A model generated the notes under the pieces. That model made no database searches, was not told the DNA's origin, and saw nothing but the letters and a program-made list of their open reading frames with translations. A stretch of 43,550 nucleotides of DNA from assembly GCA_964630635.1 (NCBI GenBank), contig CAZVVM010000005.1:1-43550 (forward strand), read 5' to 3'. Of this stretch, positions 8,122 to 17,071 are shown in pieces (positions within the stretch are counted from its first letter, which is position 1; every line of letters begins with the position of its first letter). The translations under genes and the position numbers were made by a program. The DNA comes from Colimorpha_A sp964630635. GTDB lineage: Bacteria > Bacillota > Clostridia > Oscillospirales > CAG-272.

Positions 8122-8574
8122 TTATAACCTCGTTTCGTTCATTTTTTCCATAAACATTTTGTAATAGCTTCGTGACAGATACGCCTTTTTGGCGGTGGAG
8201 CGGAAGCTGATCTCCGAAGGGCCTGCAAGATTTTTCCTGACAGAATATACCTCGCGGCAGTTTATAAGCGTTGATTTCGACGCACGGCAAAAGACGGGAG
8301 AAAGTATCTTTTCAAGCTCGAAAAGCTTATACGACGAATTCAAGACCTTGTCCTTCGTGTGACAAACGCTGCGTCCGTCGTAGCTTTCGCAGAAGATGAT
8401 CTCCTTTATCGGGATGAAATACTGAACGTCACCCGACGAAAGCAAAAGCGAATCGTTATGACCGATCGCGTTTTTTATGAGGTCTTCGATAAAAATAACG
8501 TTCTCGTTTCTTTCCTTGCAGGAAATAACTATCTCGTCCTCGCCGCTGTCGCATATAACAGTGCGCAGCTTCAT
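8122..8574 (-). CDS. LytTR-domain DNA-binding regulator
   Basis: 150 residues without a receiver domain. After ~45 N-terminal residues comes a full LytTR domain: VQYFIPIKEIIFCESYDGRS, then the SSYKLFELEKIL helix and FCRASKSTLINCREV, ending in LSRSYYKMFME. LytTR domains bind DNA direct repeats and control bacteriocin, competence or envelope genes. A good ribosome binding site (AGGAGG) precedes the ATG. It is the first gene of a two-gene unit with the LiaF-like protein. Stand-alone LytTR plus membrane-protein pairs are known as LytTR regulatory systems and are usually auto-regulated. In the upstream gap GGTC(A/G)AAAA occurs at 8618 and 8649, with GACC at 8662; these could be binding sites but do not clearly match a known LytTR site. 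Confidence 0.9.
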   Translation of the reverse strand: MKLRTVICDSGEDEIVISCKERNENVIFIEDLIKNAIGHNDSLLLSSGDVQYFIPIKEIIFCESYDGRSVCHTKDKVLNSSYKLFELEKILSPVFCRASKSTLINCREVYSVRKNLAGPSEISFRSTAKKAYLSRSYYKMFMEKMNETRL

Positions 8575-8777
8575 TTCATCCCTCCTTCGTCTTTACTGAT
8601 TTAATAATAACATAAACGGTCAAAAAAGTAAATATTCAGCGTTCAACAGGTCGAAAAATTTGACCGACAGGTAAAAATAACGCCGAAAACCAACGTTTTT
8701 CTCGAATTTTGTGAGCCGAAAAGCACAAAATAACGTTGCGGCATAAAAGCCGCGAAAATTGAGTGCGGAGAGACAAA

Positions 8778-9593
8778 ATGAAAATTAAGGTCCTAACAAC
8801 ACTTTTGCTCGCGTTTGCACTTCCGGTTATCGGTTACGCATCAGGCGGCTCTGTTCTAAACGCTTCGAATAATTCGAACTGCTTTAACTGGTACTGCAAA
8901 AAAAGCGAAAGCGGAAACCCGCCTCCGCTGCCGACCGAATTTTTCTTTATTAAGGAATACGGCGGATATTATATTGACGAAAACGCGACGGAAGACGATA
9001 AGGTAATATACCTTACCTTCGACTGCGGCTACGAAAACGGAAATATCGAAAAAATACTCGATACTCTCCTAAAGCACGATGCGCACGGCGCGTTCTTCGT
9101 TTTAAAAAACCTTATAAAAAAGAACCCCGAGCTTGTAACAAGAATGGTAAACGAGGGTCACCTTGTCTGTAATCACACGTCAAATCATAAGGATATGACG
9201 AAAATCTCCTGTATAGAGGAATTTAAGAAGGAGCTTGACGAGCTGAACAGCGTAATGCTCTTATGCACAGGGCATAATCTTCAGCCGTTCTACCGTCCGC
9301 CCGAGGGAAAATTCAATCTTGAAAACCTCAAATGGGCGTCCGAACTCGGATATAAAACGGTGTTCTGGAGCTGTGCATACGACGACTGGGATAACAATAG
9401 GCAGATGTCATCCGAGAAGGCGATGAATAAGCTTATGAGTCGGCTTCACAACGGCGAAGTTCTGCTTCTGCACCCGACGTCAAGCACGAACGCCGCTATT
9501 CTCGACGAGTTTTTAACGACACTCGAAAGTATGGGCTACCGCTTCGGTAATCTCTATGAGCTTACGGGAAGCTCGATGATAGAACCTCGGTAA
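8778..9593 (+). CDS. PdaA-like polysaccharide deacetylase (delta-lactam synthesis)
   Basis: 271 residues. I use ATG 8778 (GGAGAG upstream) rather than the in-frame GTG at 8763. A signal peptide (VLTTLLLAFALPVIGYASG) is followed by the NodB/CE4 domain with its motifs: TFDCGYENG (80-88), the zinc-binding GHLVCNHT (H128, H133), RPPEG (173-177), the CAYDDW strand and the final LLHP. The YENG variant of motif 1 and the flanking EFFFIKEYGGYYI wording are those of PdaA, which removes N-acetyl groups from muramic acid for delta-lactam formation in spore cortex peptidoglycan. It stands alone on its strand between two divergent units. A sporulation role is inferred from the family; no sporulation promoter was identified. 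Confidence 0.88.
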   Translation: MKIKVLTTLLLAFALPVIGYASGGSVLNASNNSNCFNWYCKKSESGNPPPLPTEFFFIKEYGGYYIDENATEDDKVIYLTFDCGYENGNIEKILDTLLKHDAHGAFFVLKNLIKKNPELVTRMVNEGHLVCNHTSNHKDMTKISCIEEFKKELDELNSVMLLCTGHNLQPFYRPPEGKFNLENLKWASELGYKTVFWSCAYDDWDNNRQMSSEKAMNKLMSRLHNGEVLLLHPTSSTNAAILDEFLTTLESMGYRFGNLYELTGSSMIEPR

Positions 9594-9595
9594 AA

Positions 9596-9627
9596 AACGA
9601 TCCCTCTGCTAACGCAGGGGGATCGTT
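9596..9627 (-). terminator. Terminator of the MBL-fold gene
   Basis: A 14-pair stem (AACGATCCC arm, one G-T pair) with a TAAC loop; on the minus strand it is followed by a run of six T, so it terminates the minus-strand unit 9633-10998. On the plus strand there is no T-run, so for the deacetylase gene it would work weakly. Confidence 0.8.
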
Positions 9628-9632
9628 ATGTA

Positions 9633-10574
9633 TTATGCGGCGGGGCGGAGAAGAGTAATATTTTCTCCGTCACTTGAAAATACAATGTTTCCGACCTTGT
9701 CGGTGCGGTAATACTTGATTCCAAGCTTGTTAAGTGTGTTGATCGTCTCGGTGTGCGGATGACCGTAGGAATTGTCCTTTCCGCAGCTTATGACTGCGTA
9801 TTGCGGACTGACCGCTGTGATAAAGTCAAGCGAGCTTGAAGTGCTCGCACCGTGATGACCGACCTTTATAACGTCGGCGCGGAACTCGGTCGGCGAGAAT
9901 TTCTCAAGCATATCCTTTTCGGACGGTTGCTCGGCATCACCAGTAAAGAGGAACGACGTCTTTCCGTAATCAAGACGGAGAACTATGCTCATATTGTTGA
10001 GGTCATCTGTCTTTTCGGCAGGACCGAGCACCTTCATATTTGCGTTGTCAAGCTTAATGATATCTCCGACCTTTGCAATATGTACGGGAATATTCTTCTT
10101 ATCGATAGCGAGCAATAGATTTTCAAAAACCGACGTGTCTGTTTCTATATCGGTCATAACGACTTTTCCGACGGAAAGAGTCTCTATCACCTCACGCGCA
10201 CCTCCGATATGGTCGGCGTGCGGATGCGTAAGAATGAAGTAATCAATGTGCGTTACGTTTTGATACGACAGGTATTCAAGAATGTTTTTACCCTCGTCCT
10301 TAACAGACGCGTCGATGAGGACGGTTCTTCCGTTCGGCATAACGATAAGCGAGCAGTCACCTTGACCGACGTCAAGGAAATGTACCGCCATATCGCCGTC
10401 GGGAACGGTTATCTGTCTCGGCTCTTCAATAAACGGAAGATACTTTGACAGAAACTCCCACGCACCGGGTATAGTTTTAAGTGCGACGGCAGCACATATT
10501 ATCAGAATCAACGCCAAAAGGGTGCGTATGCCTTTCAGCTTCCTCTTCCTGTTTCTGCTTTTCTTTTTAGCCAT
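9633..10574 (-). CDS. Membrane-anchored MBL-fold hydrolase (ComEC/Rec2 C-terminal-like)
   Basis: 313 residues from the ATG at 10574 (GAGAGGGAGA upstream); a longer frame exists but lacks a ribosome binding site. A lysine/arginine-rich start and one hydrophobic segment (TLLALILIICAAVAL) anchor it outside the cell. The metallo-beta-lactamase domain has FLDVGQGDC (67-74), the metal ligands HPHADH (117-122), TGDAE (211-215), GHHG (239-242) and GHPH (271-274). This is the ComEC/Rec2 hydrolase domain without the channel domains; family members are thought to act as secreted phosphodiesterases or nucleases. Its start overlaps the preceding membrane-protein gene by 8 bases, so translation is coupled. 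Substrate is unknown. Start choice is supported by the overlap and by the ribosome binding site. Confidence 0.88.
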   Translation of the reverse strand: MAKKKSRNRKRKLKGIRTLLALILIICAAVALKTIPGAWEFLSKYLPFIEEPRQITVPDGDMAVHFLDVGQGDCSLIVMPNGRTVLIDASVKDEGKNILEYLSYQNVTHIDYFILTHPHADHIGGAREVIETLSVGKVVMTDIETDTSVFENLLLAIDKKNIPVHIAKVGDIIKLDNANMKVLGPAEKTDDLNNMSIVLRLDYGKTSFLFTGDAEQPSEKDMLEKFSPTEFRADVIKVGHHGASTSSSLDFITAVSPQYAVISCGKDNSYGHPHTETINTLNKLGIKYYRTDKVGNIVFSSDGENITLLRPAA

Positions 10575-10998
10575 CTGATATTCTCCCTCTCTTAATAGGT
10601 ATTTTGTCGGCAAATTTACTTAAAAATATTACGGGAAGCGCGATCATAAAACGTATAAAGCATTCACGCATACAAATCTGTCCGAGAACGTGAAAAAGAC
10701 TGTCCGAAAAATCCCATAAATGAAGATGCATAACGCGGTTTGTGATAACGCCGAATCCAAGCTCAACGGCAGTTATCGCAAAGGTCGAAATAAGGGCTTT
10801 CGTATATATCGGCTCGTCGGTCAGAGCGCGGTTTATTTTGTGTATTATGGCAAAATAAATGCCCATAATGACCGATGCGGCGAATATGACTCTTTCGTGG
10901 TAAAGAAGCTCTATAAAAGCCCCGAAGAGTATACCGCAGGAGATCATAAAAACATATCCGTGAATACCGTTATTTCTCAATTTATTAAGCCCTTGCAT
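10567..10998 (-). CDS. Small multi-pass membrane protein, unknown function
   Basis: 143 residues with about four hydrophobic segments: VFMISCGILFGAFIELL, VIFAASVIMGIYFAII, ALISTFAITAVELGFGVI and FIRFMIALPVIFLS. The segment LHLWDFSDS...GQICM resembles the WDY(S/R)...GQIC stretch of the CmpB-like putative ABC permease family (PF06541), but the protein is too short and I make no firm assignment. It precedes the MBL-fold gene with an 8-base overlap, so both belong to one unit and may act together at the membrane. Start: ATG following a GGGAGAAA-type site. Confidence 0.65.
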   Translation of the reverse strand: MQGLNKLRNNGIHGYVFMISCGILFGAFIELLYHERVIFAASVIMGIYFAIIHKINRALTDEPIYTKALISTFAITAVELGFGVITNRVMHLHLWDFSDSLFHVLGQICMRECFIRFMIALPVIFLSKFADKIPIKRGRISDG

Positions 10999-11057
10999 AG
11001 CGTTTCTCCCTCTTTTGTTTAATACAAGGGTTGACGCATTAACAAGGGCTTATTCTT

Positions 11058-13787
11058 TTAGAAAATATTATTTTGCGCTGCCCATTTTCTCTTATCTCGT
11101 TCTTTCTTTATTTCATCGTATGCAATAGCACCGACAAAGGAAAGAAGTCCGATTATGGAGATAGCTGAACCGTAAACGTAGCACTTGGGACGGTAGGTGA
11201 AGGTCACCTTATGAGTACCCTCGGAGATTTCGATCGCAATCTGGCTGTCGTTGATCTTTATAAGATCGGCGCGTTTTCCGTCGACCTCAACTATCCAACC
11301 CTCGTCGAAGGTTATAGAAGTGCAAAGAAGCGACTGCCCTTCGCTTATCGTAACGGTACCTTCGATATAATCCTCGTCAAACTTCGTTATATTGAGGTTC
11401 GATTTTGCGATCTCTTCAAAGGTCTCTTTAAACAGCTCGGTGTTGAGAGAGAAGAAATAATCCTGGTTATTTCTGATATATATCGGTTCATCGGTGAGAG
11501 TGAGCGTAACGGTTATCATTTGATCCTCGTCGAAGATACCGAGATACTGTACGCAATCGGACTTGTTGCCCATATACGTGCCGATATGTTGACCGTTTAC
11601 CGCAAGATTACATTCTCTCGGATAGTCCGTCGGGATATACATATATACCGGCTCGCCCGCTCTTACCTCGACTATATAATCTATCTTTGCAGTACCCGTG
11701 CTTCTTGCACTGTACTTTCTGTGATTCGTTGCAAAATCGGTTCTGATATTGGTATATACAGTATCGTCAAGATAGAGCGCTTCGAATATATCAATATCCT
11801 CTTCGTATCCCATAACGGCAGACGCCATCGCGTTCATAAGCTGCATAGGCGACTCGTAGTTGGATATCTCAAAATACTTCATCATATCCGACGAGCCGTA
11901 GGCAAGGGAAAGAGCATAGGGATTTTCGTAAAGATAAAGCTTGTCGGGGGATCCAATAATGTCGTTTTGATAGTTCTTATCAACGTCCATAGTATGGATC
12001 TCGTTCCACACCTGATTGTCGATCTGCTCGTTCGAAATAACGTACTTGATTCCGATAAACGCATCCGAAACGGGAGTTCCGCCGAGGTACTGCGACCAGT
12101 GAGATTTCGACGCGTAGCCGTAGCGGTGAAGCAGGTCGATGACCGACTTATTAAGAGTCGAGGTGGAGTTCGAGATGCCGTAGAAATTGAGCGTCATTGA
12201 GTCGTTCGTGCGCCCGTTATACTGGCGGTGGAAGTTCTTTTCCATACGGTAGAATGGCGACTTGTCGTTCTTCTTTACGTAATCGACCATCGGCTGCACG
12301 GCTTCGTAGAAATTGTTGTAGGAGTCACGCGAGGACATTATAACGTCCTCGTCAAGAGCGACGGCATTCATAAGTCCCGCACCGAAAAGCTCGGCGCAAA
12401 CGAGAAGAAGAACGACCGCCGTTCCCATTTCACTGTATTTCTTTCGGTAAACGAAATAAAGAGCAACGCAGAATACGCCGATTGCGATTATCGAGAACCA
12501 GACGGTGCTGAAATCGTCGACATTCTTATAATTCAGCTTTTGAATTATCGCAACGAGAAGAACGAGTATTCCGCCCGTTATTGCGACGTTTTTGAAATTG
12601 GCGTGCTGAAGATTTGAGTACGCCTTGTAGGCGCAAACGAGGATCAGGAAAATGAAGATAAAGCTGTAACGGTAATTGAGCCAGTTCGGCTTCTGGAAGC
12701 CGTGCCATACCATATCAAGGGCGTTGATATTGAACGAGAAGAGAATGAGGGAAAGGAGAACTCCCGTCATCATTCTTTCGCGCCAGTTTATACGCGAGGT
12801 TATAAAATAAATGGGGAGGAGCAAAAGGGTAATGATACCGCAGTAAACGAAAGGCAGTCCTTCGGGACGCACGGTATCGTAGGAGCCGGGAAGAAGCTTG
12901 ACTATAAAATCAAGCCAGTCAAAACGCTGTGTCCACGCAAAATCGGGGTCGGAGAAAGTATTTTTACCGAACTGGAGCGAGGTGTAGGAGGGAAGAATGA
13001 TTATCGCGGAAATAGCTATCGCGATTCCCGAATAGAGGATTATCCTTCCGAACGACTTGAAGAAATGATTATCCTCAAGCCAGAAGTTGTTTCCGTATCT
13101 GTGAGAGCTTGCAAGATAGTAGCAAAAGAAGTAGATAGCGACGTAAATGCAGACCATATATCCGATGTAGAACGAGGTGAGCAGACACATTGCGAGTGAA
13201 ACCACGAAGAGCTTGAAGTCGCCGCGCTTTATTATTCTCTCGATTCCGAGCGTGACGAGCGGCAGATAGATAAGACAGTCAAACCACATCGTATTGTTCG
13301 CCATAACTACGGCGTATCCCGAGAGGGCGTAGCAGGTCGAGAAGATTATGGTGTTAAGAGGCGTGGTCTTGTAAGATTCATTTAGGTAATACGACATCGT
13401 AAGACCCATCGAACCTGCTTTGAGGAGTATGATAAGCAGTATTGCCTCGGTTATATTGCTATGCGAAAACAGAGAAACAAGGAAAGAGAACGGGCTGGAT
13501 ACGTAATAAGCAAAAATGCCCATATATTCGCCGCCCATAGACCTTGTCCACGAATAAAGGAATGATCCGCCCTCGGCAAGCTTGTTCTTGAGGTCGGCAA
13601 AGAAGTTTACGTACTGACCGTTAAGGTCAAGGACGAGCACAGAGTTGTTTCCGAAAGGGAAGACCTCAAGAGCAATATATATCATCCACATTATGATAAC
13701 GGGTATTATAAACGCAAGGAACAGGAAGCTGTGATCCCGCCTCCACGCGTTAAACCTCGATAAATACGATTTAAGTTTAGCTTTCAT
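11058..13787 (-). CDS. YfhO family membrane protein
   Basis: 909 residues. The N-terminal ~480 residues hold about a dozen membrane segments; between the first two lies the typical extracytoplasmic YfhO stretch LVLDLNGQYVNFFADL followed by WTRSMGGEYMG. The C-terminal ~380 residues form a soluble, beta-rich extracellular domain, and one more membrane segment precedes the end. YfhO proteins belong to the GT-C glycosyltransferase-like superfamily; Bacillus YfhO is linked to lipoteichoic-acid glycosylation. Predicted role: transfer of sugars from a lipid carrier to cell-envelope polymers. Monocistronic: promoter TTTACA-17-TAAAAT is 29 bases upstream. Length matches the family. Confidence 0.93.
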   Translation of the reverse strand: MKAKLKSYLSRFNAWRRDHSFLFLAFIIPVIIMWMIYIALEVFPFGNNSVLVLDLNGQYVNFFADLKNKLAEGGSFLYSWTRSMGGEYMGIFAYYVSSPFSFLVSLFSHSNITEAILLIILLKAGSMGLTMSYYLNESYKTTPLNTIIFSTCYALSGYAVVMANNTMWFDCLIYLPLVTLGIERIIKRGDFKLFVVSLAMCLLTSFYIGYMVCIYVAIYFFCYYLASSHRYGNNFWLEDNHFFKSFGRIILYSGIAIAISAIIILPSYTSLQFGKNTFSDPDFAWTQRFDWLDFIVKLLPGSYDTVRPEGLPFVYCGIITLLLLPIYFITSRINWRERMMTGVLLSLILFSFNINALDMVWHGFQKPNWLNYRYSFIFIFLILVCAYKAYSNLQHANFKNVAITGGILVLLVAIIQKLNYKNVDDFSTVWFSIIAIGVFCVALYFVYRKKYSEMGTAVVLLLVCAELFGAGLMNAVALDEDVIMSSRDSYNNFYEAVQPMVDYVKKNDKSPFYRMEKNFHRQYNGRTNDSMTLNFYGISNSTSTLNKSVIDLLHRYGYASKSHWSQYLGGTPVSDAFIGIKYVISNEQIDNQVWNEIHTMDVDKNYQNDIIGSPDKLYLYENPYALSLAYGSSDMMKYFEISNYESPMQLMNAMASAVMGYEEDIDIFEALYLDDTVYTNIRTDFATNHRKYSARSTGTAKIDYIVEVRAGEPVYMYIPTDYPRECNLAVNGQHIGTYMGNKSDCVQYLGIFDEDQMITVTLTLTDEPIYIRNNQDYFFSLNTELFKETFEEIAKSNLNITKFDEDYIEGTVTISEGQSLLCTSITFDEGWIVEVDGKRADLIKINDSQIAIEISEGTHKVTFTYRPKCYVYGSAISIIGLLSFVGAIAYDEIKKERDKRKWAAQNNIF

Positions 13788-13815
13788 TATTTTCCTCGCA
13801 AAAAATAGTTATAAT

Positions 13816-13844
13816 ATTTTACCACATTTTTTCGACCGTGTAAA
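13816..13844 (-). promoter_or_regulatory. Promoter of the YfhO gene
   Basis: On the minus strand TTTACA (13844-13839), 17 bases, TAAAAT (13821-13816). One mismatch in each hexamer against the sigma-A consensus; 29 bases before the ATG. Confidence 0.65.
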
Positions 13845-13899
13845 CACATTTAAATAAAATATATATTATTATAAAATTATAAATTTTTACCTCGACAAA

Positions 13900-13928
13900 T
13901 TGACTTATTTACTCATATGTGATATAAT
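13900..13928 (+). promoter_or_regulatory. Sigma-A promoter of the ruvCAB-ecf-clp operon
   Basis: TTGACT (13900-13905), a 17-base spacer, and a perfect TATAAT (13923-13928), 52 bases before the ruvC start. It is the only obvious promoter in the 10.7-kb co-directional run that follows. Confidence 0.85.
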
Positions 13929-13980
13929 AGTATGAATTATAATGCCCAAGGTGTTTTTACACGTCGGGAAAGAGGAATAA

Positions 13981-14481
13981 ATGATTATTTTGGGTATCGA
14001 CCCCGGGCTTGCAATAGTCGGATACGGAGTTATCGACTGTACGAAGGGCGTCTTCACGACAATTGCATACGGCGCGATAACGACGCCCGCACATACGAAG
14101 GTCGAGGACCGTTTAAGTCAGATATACGACGGAATGACGGCGCTTATCGAAAAGTACCGTCCTGCCGAGATGGCAATAGAGGAGCTTTTCTTCACGAACA
14201 ATATCACGACGGGTATCTCGGTTGCCGAAGCAAGAGGCGTCGCGCTTCTTGCGGCGAAGAAAAAGGGTGTTTCGATATACGAATATACGCCGCTTCAGGT
14301 CAAACAGTCGGTTGTCGGATACGGCAAAGCGGAGAAAAAGCAGGTGGAGATGATGGTGCAGACCATTCTTAAGCTTGAAAAAATGCCGAAGCTCGACGAT
14401 ACCGCCGACGCGCTTGCGATAGCGATTTGCCACGCACACACGGGCGCATCGCGCATCAAGGGCTACTATAACGTCAAATAA
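13981..14481 (+). CDS. ruvC: Crossover junction endodeoxyribonuclease RuvC
   Basis: 166 residues, full length for RuvC. It resolves Holliday junctions bound by RuvAB. The acidic catalytic residues are visible: D7 in GIDPG, E67/E68 in AIEELFF, and D140 with D143 in the LDDTADALAIAICH motif. The conserved NNITTG and PLQVKQSVVG segments are also present. The start has AAAGAGG upstream. It opens the ruvC-ruvA-ruvB cluster: ruvA follows after 10 bases. The usual TGYG after the first motif reads VGYG, a minor variation. Confidence 0.97.
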   Translation: MIILGIDPGLAIVGYGVIDCTKGVFTTIAYGAITTPAHTKVEDRLSQIYDGMTALIEKYRPAEMAIEELFFTNNITTGISVAEARGVALLAAKKKGVSIYEYTPLQVKQSVVGYGKAEKKQVEMMVQTILKLEKMPKLDDTADALAIAICHAHTGASRIKGYYNVK

Positions 14482-14491
14482 GGAGAAAAAT

Positions 14492-15094
14492 ATGTACTAC
14501 TATATAAGCGGCGAGCTTGTTCTTGCCGACCCCGTAAACGCCGTGATCGACGCGCAGGGCGTAGGATACAGAATAAATATCAGCGGAAACACACTTGGAA
14601 AGCTCGCGGGCAAGATAGGCGCGAACGTCCGTCTTTATACTCACTTAAGTGTGAAGGAGGACGCGATGGAGCTTTACGGCTTCTATACGCTTGAGGAGCT
14701 GTCTTCGTTCAGAATGCTCATATCGGTGTCGGGTGTCGGCGCAAAGTCGGCAATTTCGATACTGTCGCTTATGTCCCCAGAACGATTTGCGCAGGCAGTC
14801 GTAAACGGCGACGCAAAGGCGATAGCAAATGCGCAGGGCATCGGTTCAAAGACCGCGCAGAGAATCATTCTCGAGCTTAAGGACAAGATCGGCAAGGAGC
14901 TTTCGCCCGATTCCGATTACGAGAGCGATACTGCATCGGCTTCCTCGGGATCAAGCAATATCGCCGCCGCAACCGACGGACTTCTCGTCCTCGGCTATAC
15001 GAGAAGCGAAGCCGCGTACGCGCTCAAGGGGCTTGACCCGTCGCTTGACGTCGAGGTGCTGATAAGAAACGCATTATCCAAGCTTATGAAGTAA
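14492..15094 (+). CDS. ruvA: Holliday junction branch migration protein RuvA
   Basis: 200 residues. N-terminal OB-fold (MYYYISGELVLADP...VGYRINIS, LYTHLSVKEDAMELYGF), two central helix-hairpin-helix motifs (FRMLISVSGVGAKSAISIL and AIANAQGIGSKTAQRIILEL) and a C-terminal domain III (DGLLVLGYTRSEAAYALKGL) after a flexible serine-rich linker. RuvA tetramers hold the junction open and load the RuvB motor through domain III. Starts 10 bases after ruvC with AGGAG and ends 13 bases before ruvB. Confidence 0.97.
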   Translation: MYYYISGELVLADPVNAVIDAQGVGYRINISGNTLGKLAGKIGANVRLYTHLSVKEDAMELYGFYTLEELSSFRMLISVSGVGAKSAISILSLMSPERFAQAVVNGDAKAIANAQGIGSKTAQRIILELKDKIGKELSPDSDYESDTASASSGSSNIAAATDGLLVLGYTRSEAAYALKGLDPSLDVEVLIRNALSKLMK

Positions 15095-15107
15095 GGAGAG
15101 GGAATAA

Positions 15108-16190
15108 ATGGCTGAATTTGATAGCGAATTTGAATACGACTTTGAGTCGCGTATAGTTTCCTCGTCCTTCTCGGAAAGCGAAGACAGAGAAAACGAGCCG
15201 ACGCTCCGCCCCAAAACCCTTGACGAATACATCGGTCAGGAAAAGGCAAAGGAACAGCTCAAAATATATATCGACGCCGCAAAGAGCAGAGGCGAGGTGC
15301 TCGACCACGTTCTTCTTTACGGCCCTCCAGGTCTTGGTAAAACGACTCTTTCGGCGATAATCGCAAACGAAATGGGAGTTAATATAAGAGTAACGTCAGG
15401 CCCCGCGATCGAAAAAGGAGGCGACCTCGTCGCTATCCTTACTAATCTCGGCGAAAACGATATTCTCTTTATCGACGAGATACACCGTCTGCCGAAGACC
15501 GTCGAGGAAATTCTTTATCCCGCGATGGAGGACTACGTCGTCGACCTTATAATCGGTAAAGGCCCCGCGGCAAGAAGCATTCCGCTCTCTCTTTCAAAAT
15601 TCACGCTTATCGGCGCAACGACGAGAGCAGGACAGATAGCAACTCCGCTCCGTGACCGTTTCGGCGTAGTTTTGAAGCTTGAACTCTATACCGTGGACGA
15701 GCTTGCAACCATCGTAAAGAGAAGCGCGGGAATACTTAATATTCCGATCGATGAATACGGCGCAAGAGAGATCGCCTCGCGCAGCCGCGGTACGCCCCGT
15801 ATCGCAAACCGACTTTTAAAGCGAGTCCGTGACTTCGCGCAGGTCAAGGGAAGCGGTATAATCGACCGTGAGATCGCCGACTACGCGCTTAACCGACTTG
15901 AAATAGACAAGCTCGGTCTTGACGCTGTCGACAGAAGAATGCTTGAGGTAATAATCAAGTTCTACGGCGGCGGTCCCGTCGGTCTTGATACGCTCGCCGC
16001 AACCGTAGGCGAAGAAGCAATCACGATTGAGGACGTCTACGAGCCGTATCTTATGCAGATCGGCTTCTTAAGCCGCACACCGCGAGGCAGATGCGTAACG
16101 CGCCTCGCATACGAGCATCTCGGTATTCCGTACGGAAACAACACCGTAAGCGGAAACCAGCTCGACATCTTTAATACACAAGAGGACTGA
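15108..16190 (+). CDS. ruvB: Holliday junction branch migration ATPase RuvB
   Basis: 360 residues. AAA+ motor that pumps DNA through the RuvA-held junction. Visible: the N-terminal LRPKTLDEYIGQ (33-44), Walker A GPPGLGKTT (72-80), Walker B FIDEIHRL (121-128), sensor 1 GATTRAG, the Arg-finger LRDRFG, and the C-terminal winged helix ending in TPRGRCVTRLAYEHLG. The first 30 residues are an extra acidic tail (DSEFEYDFES) longer than in many homologues; the ATG has GGAGAGGGA upstream, so I keep this start. Methyltransferase gene follows after 3 bases. Confidence 0.97.
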   Translation: MAEFDSEFEYDFESRIVSSSFSESEDRENEPTLRPKTLDEYIGQEKAKEQLKIYIDAAKSRGEVLDHVLLYGPPGLGKTTLSAIIANEMGVNIRVTSGPAIEKGGDLVAILTNLGENDILFIDEIHRLPKTVEEILYPAMEDYVVDLIIGKGPAARSIPLSLSKFTLIGATTRAGQIATPLRDRFGVVLKLELYTVDELATIVKRSAGILNIPIDEYGAREIASRSRGTPRIANRLLKRVRDFAQVKGSGIIDREIADYALNRLEIDKLGLDAVDRRMLEVIIKFYGGGPVGLDTLAATVGEEAITIEDVYEPYLMQIGFLSRTPRGRCVTRLAYEHLGIPYGNNTVSGNQLDIFNTQED

Positions 16191-16193
16191 TAT

Positions 16194-17069
16194 ATGTGGT
16201 CGGCTGACAACTGGAAGGATTATTCTCTACTCGACTGCTCCGACGGATGCCGTCTTGAAAAGTGGGGTGGCTATACACTGATACGCCCCGATCCGCAGGT
16301 CATCTGGAAAAACTGCCGAGCACATTCGGCGTGGAAAAAGGCGGACGCAGTATATAACCGCTCAAAGAGTGGCGGCGGAAGCTGGAACGAGAATAAGCTT
16401 CCCGAGGAATGGAAGATAAATTACCGCGACCTTACCTTCTCGATAAAGCCGATGGGCTTCAAGCATACGGGACTTTTCCCGGAGCAGGCGGTAAACTGGG
16501 ACTGGTTCTCCGATCTCATTAAGAACGCGAACCGTCCGGTAAAGGTGCTTAACCTCTTCGCCTATACGGGCGGAGCGACCGTTGCCGCGGCAAAGGCAGG
16601 TGCGTCTGTCTGCCACGTCGACGCATCAAAGGGAATGGTGCAAAGAGCCAAGGAAAACGCAGCTTTGAGCGGTCTATCCGACGCGCCGATAAGATACATC
16701 GTCGACGACTGCTTCAAATTCTGCGAAAGAGAAAAAAGAAGAGGCAATACGTACGATGCGATAATAATGGATCCGCCGTCCTACGGACGCGGACCGAACG
16801 GCGAAAAATGGACGCTTGAAGATAATATCGACAGCTTCGTCGCCCTCGCGTCGACCCTACTTTCCGATAACCCGCTCTTCTTCTTACTCAATTCCTATAC
16901 GACGGGGCTTTCGGCTTCGACGATGGGATATATAGTCGGAAAGAACATAATACCGAAGCACGGCGGAAAGGTAGTTTCCGACGAGATCGGGCTTCCCGTA
17001 AAACAAACGAGTTGGTCGCTTCCTTGCGGAGCGTCCTCGAGATGGACAAAATATAAACTAAAGGATTAA
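16194..17069 (+). CDS. Class I SAM-dependent methyltransferase (RlmI/RlmK-like)
   Basis: 291 residues. A Rossmann methyltransferase domain carries the SAM-binding motif LNLFAYTGGATVAAAKAGA, the acidic loop HVDASKGMVQRAKENA, VDDC, and the catalytic-pocket motif MDPPSYGRGPNGE. The order and wording match the Methyltrans_SAM family of RlmI/RlmK-type rRNA methyltransferases (PF10672). The N-terminal third (YSLLDCSDGCRLEKWGGY) is a small substrate-recognition region, but the PUA domain of RlmI is absent. Likely target: 23S rRNA, base unknown. It starts 3 bases after ruvB and ecfA1 follows after 2 bases, so it is within the operon. Confidence 0.85.
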   Translation: MWSADNWKDYSLLDCSDGCRLEKWGGYTLIRPDPQVIWKNCRAHSAWKKADAVYNRSKSGGGSWNENKLPEEWKINYRDLTFSIKPMGFKHTGLFPEQAVNWDWFSDLIKNANRPVKVLNLFAYTGGATVAAAKAGASVCHVDASKGMVQRAKENAALSGLSDAPIRYIVDDCFKFCEREKRRGNTYDAIIMDPPSYGRGPNGEKWTLEDNIDSFVALASTLLSDNPLFFLLNSYTTGLSASTMGYIVGKNIIPKHGGKVVSDEIGLPVKQTSWSLPCGASSRWTKYKLKD

Positions 17070-17071
17070 AA

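Noticed and set aside
8763..8777. GTG start of the deacetylase gene
   Set aside because: ATG 8778 has a better-spaced ribosome binding site (GGAGAG) and gives the usual signal peptide.
11000..11057. Possible terminator after the YfhO gene on the minus strand
   Set aside because: Only 3-base complementary arms around GTTGACGC; no stable stem.
11211..12200. 329-codon ORF on the plus strand inside the YfhO gene
   Set aside because: Lies wholly antisense to a well-supported gene, with no recognisable motif; a shadow from biased codon use.
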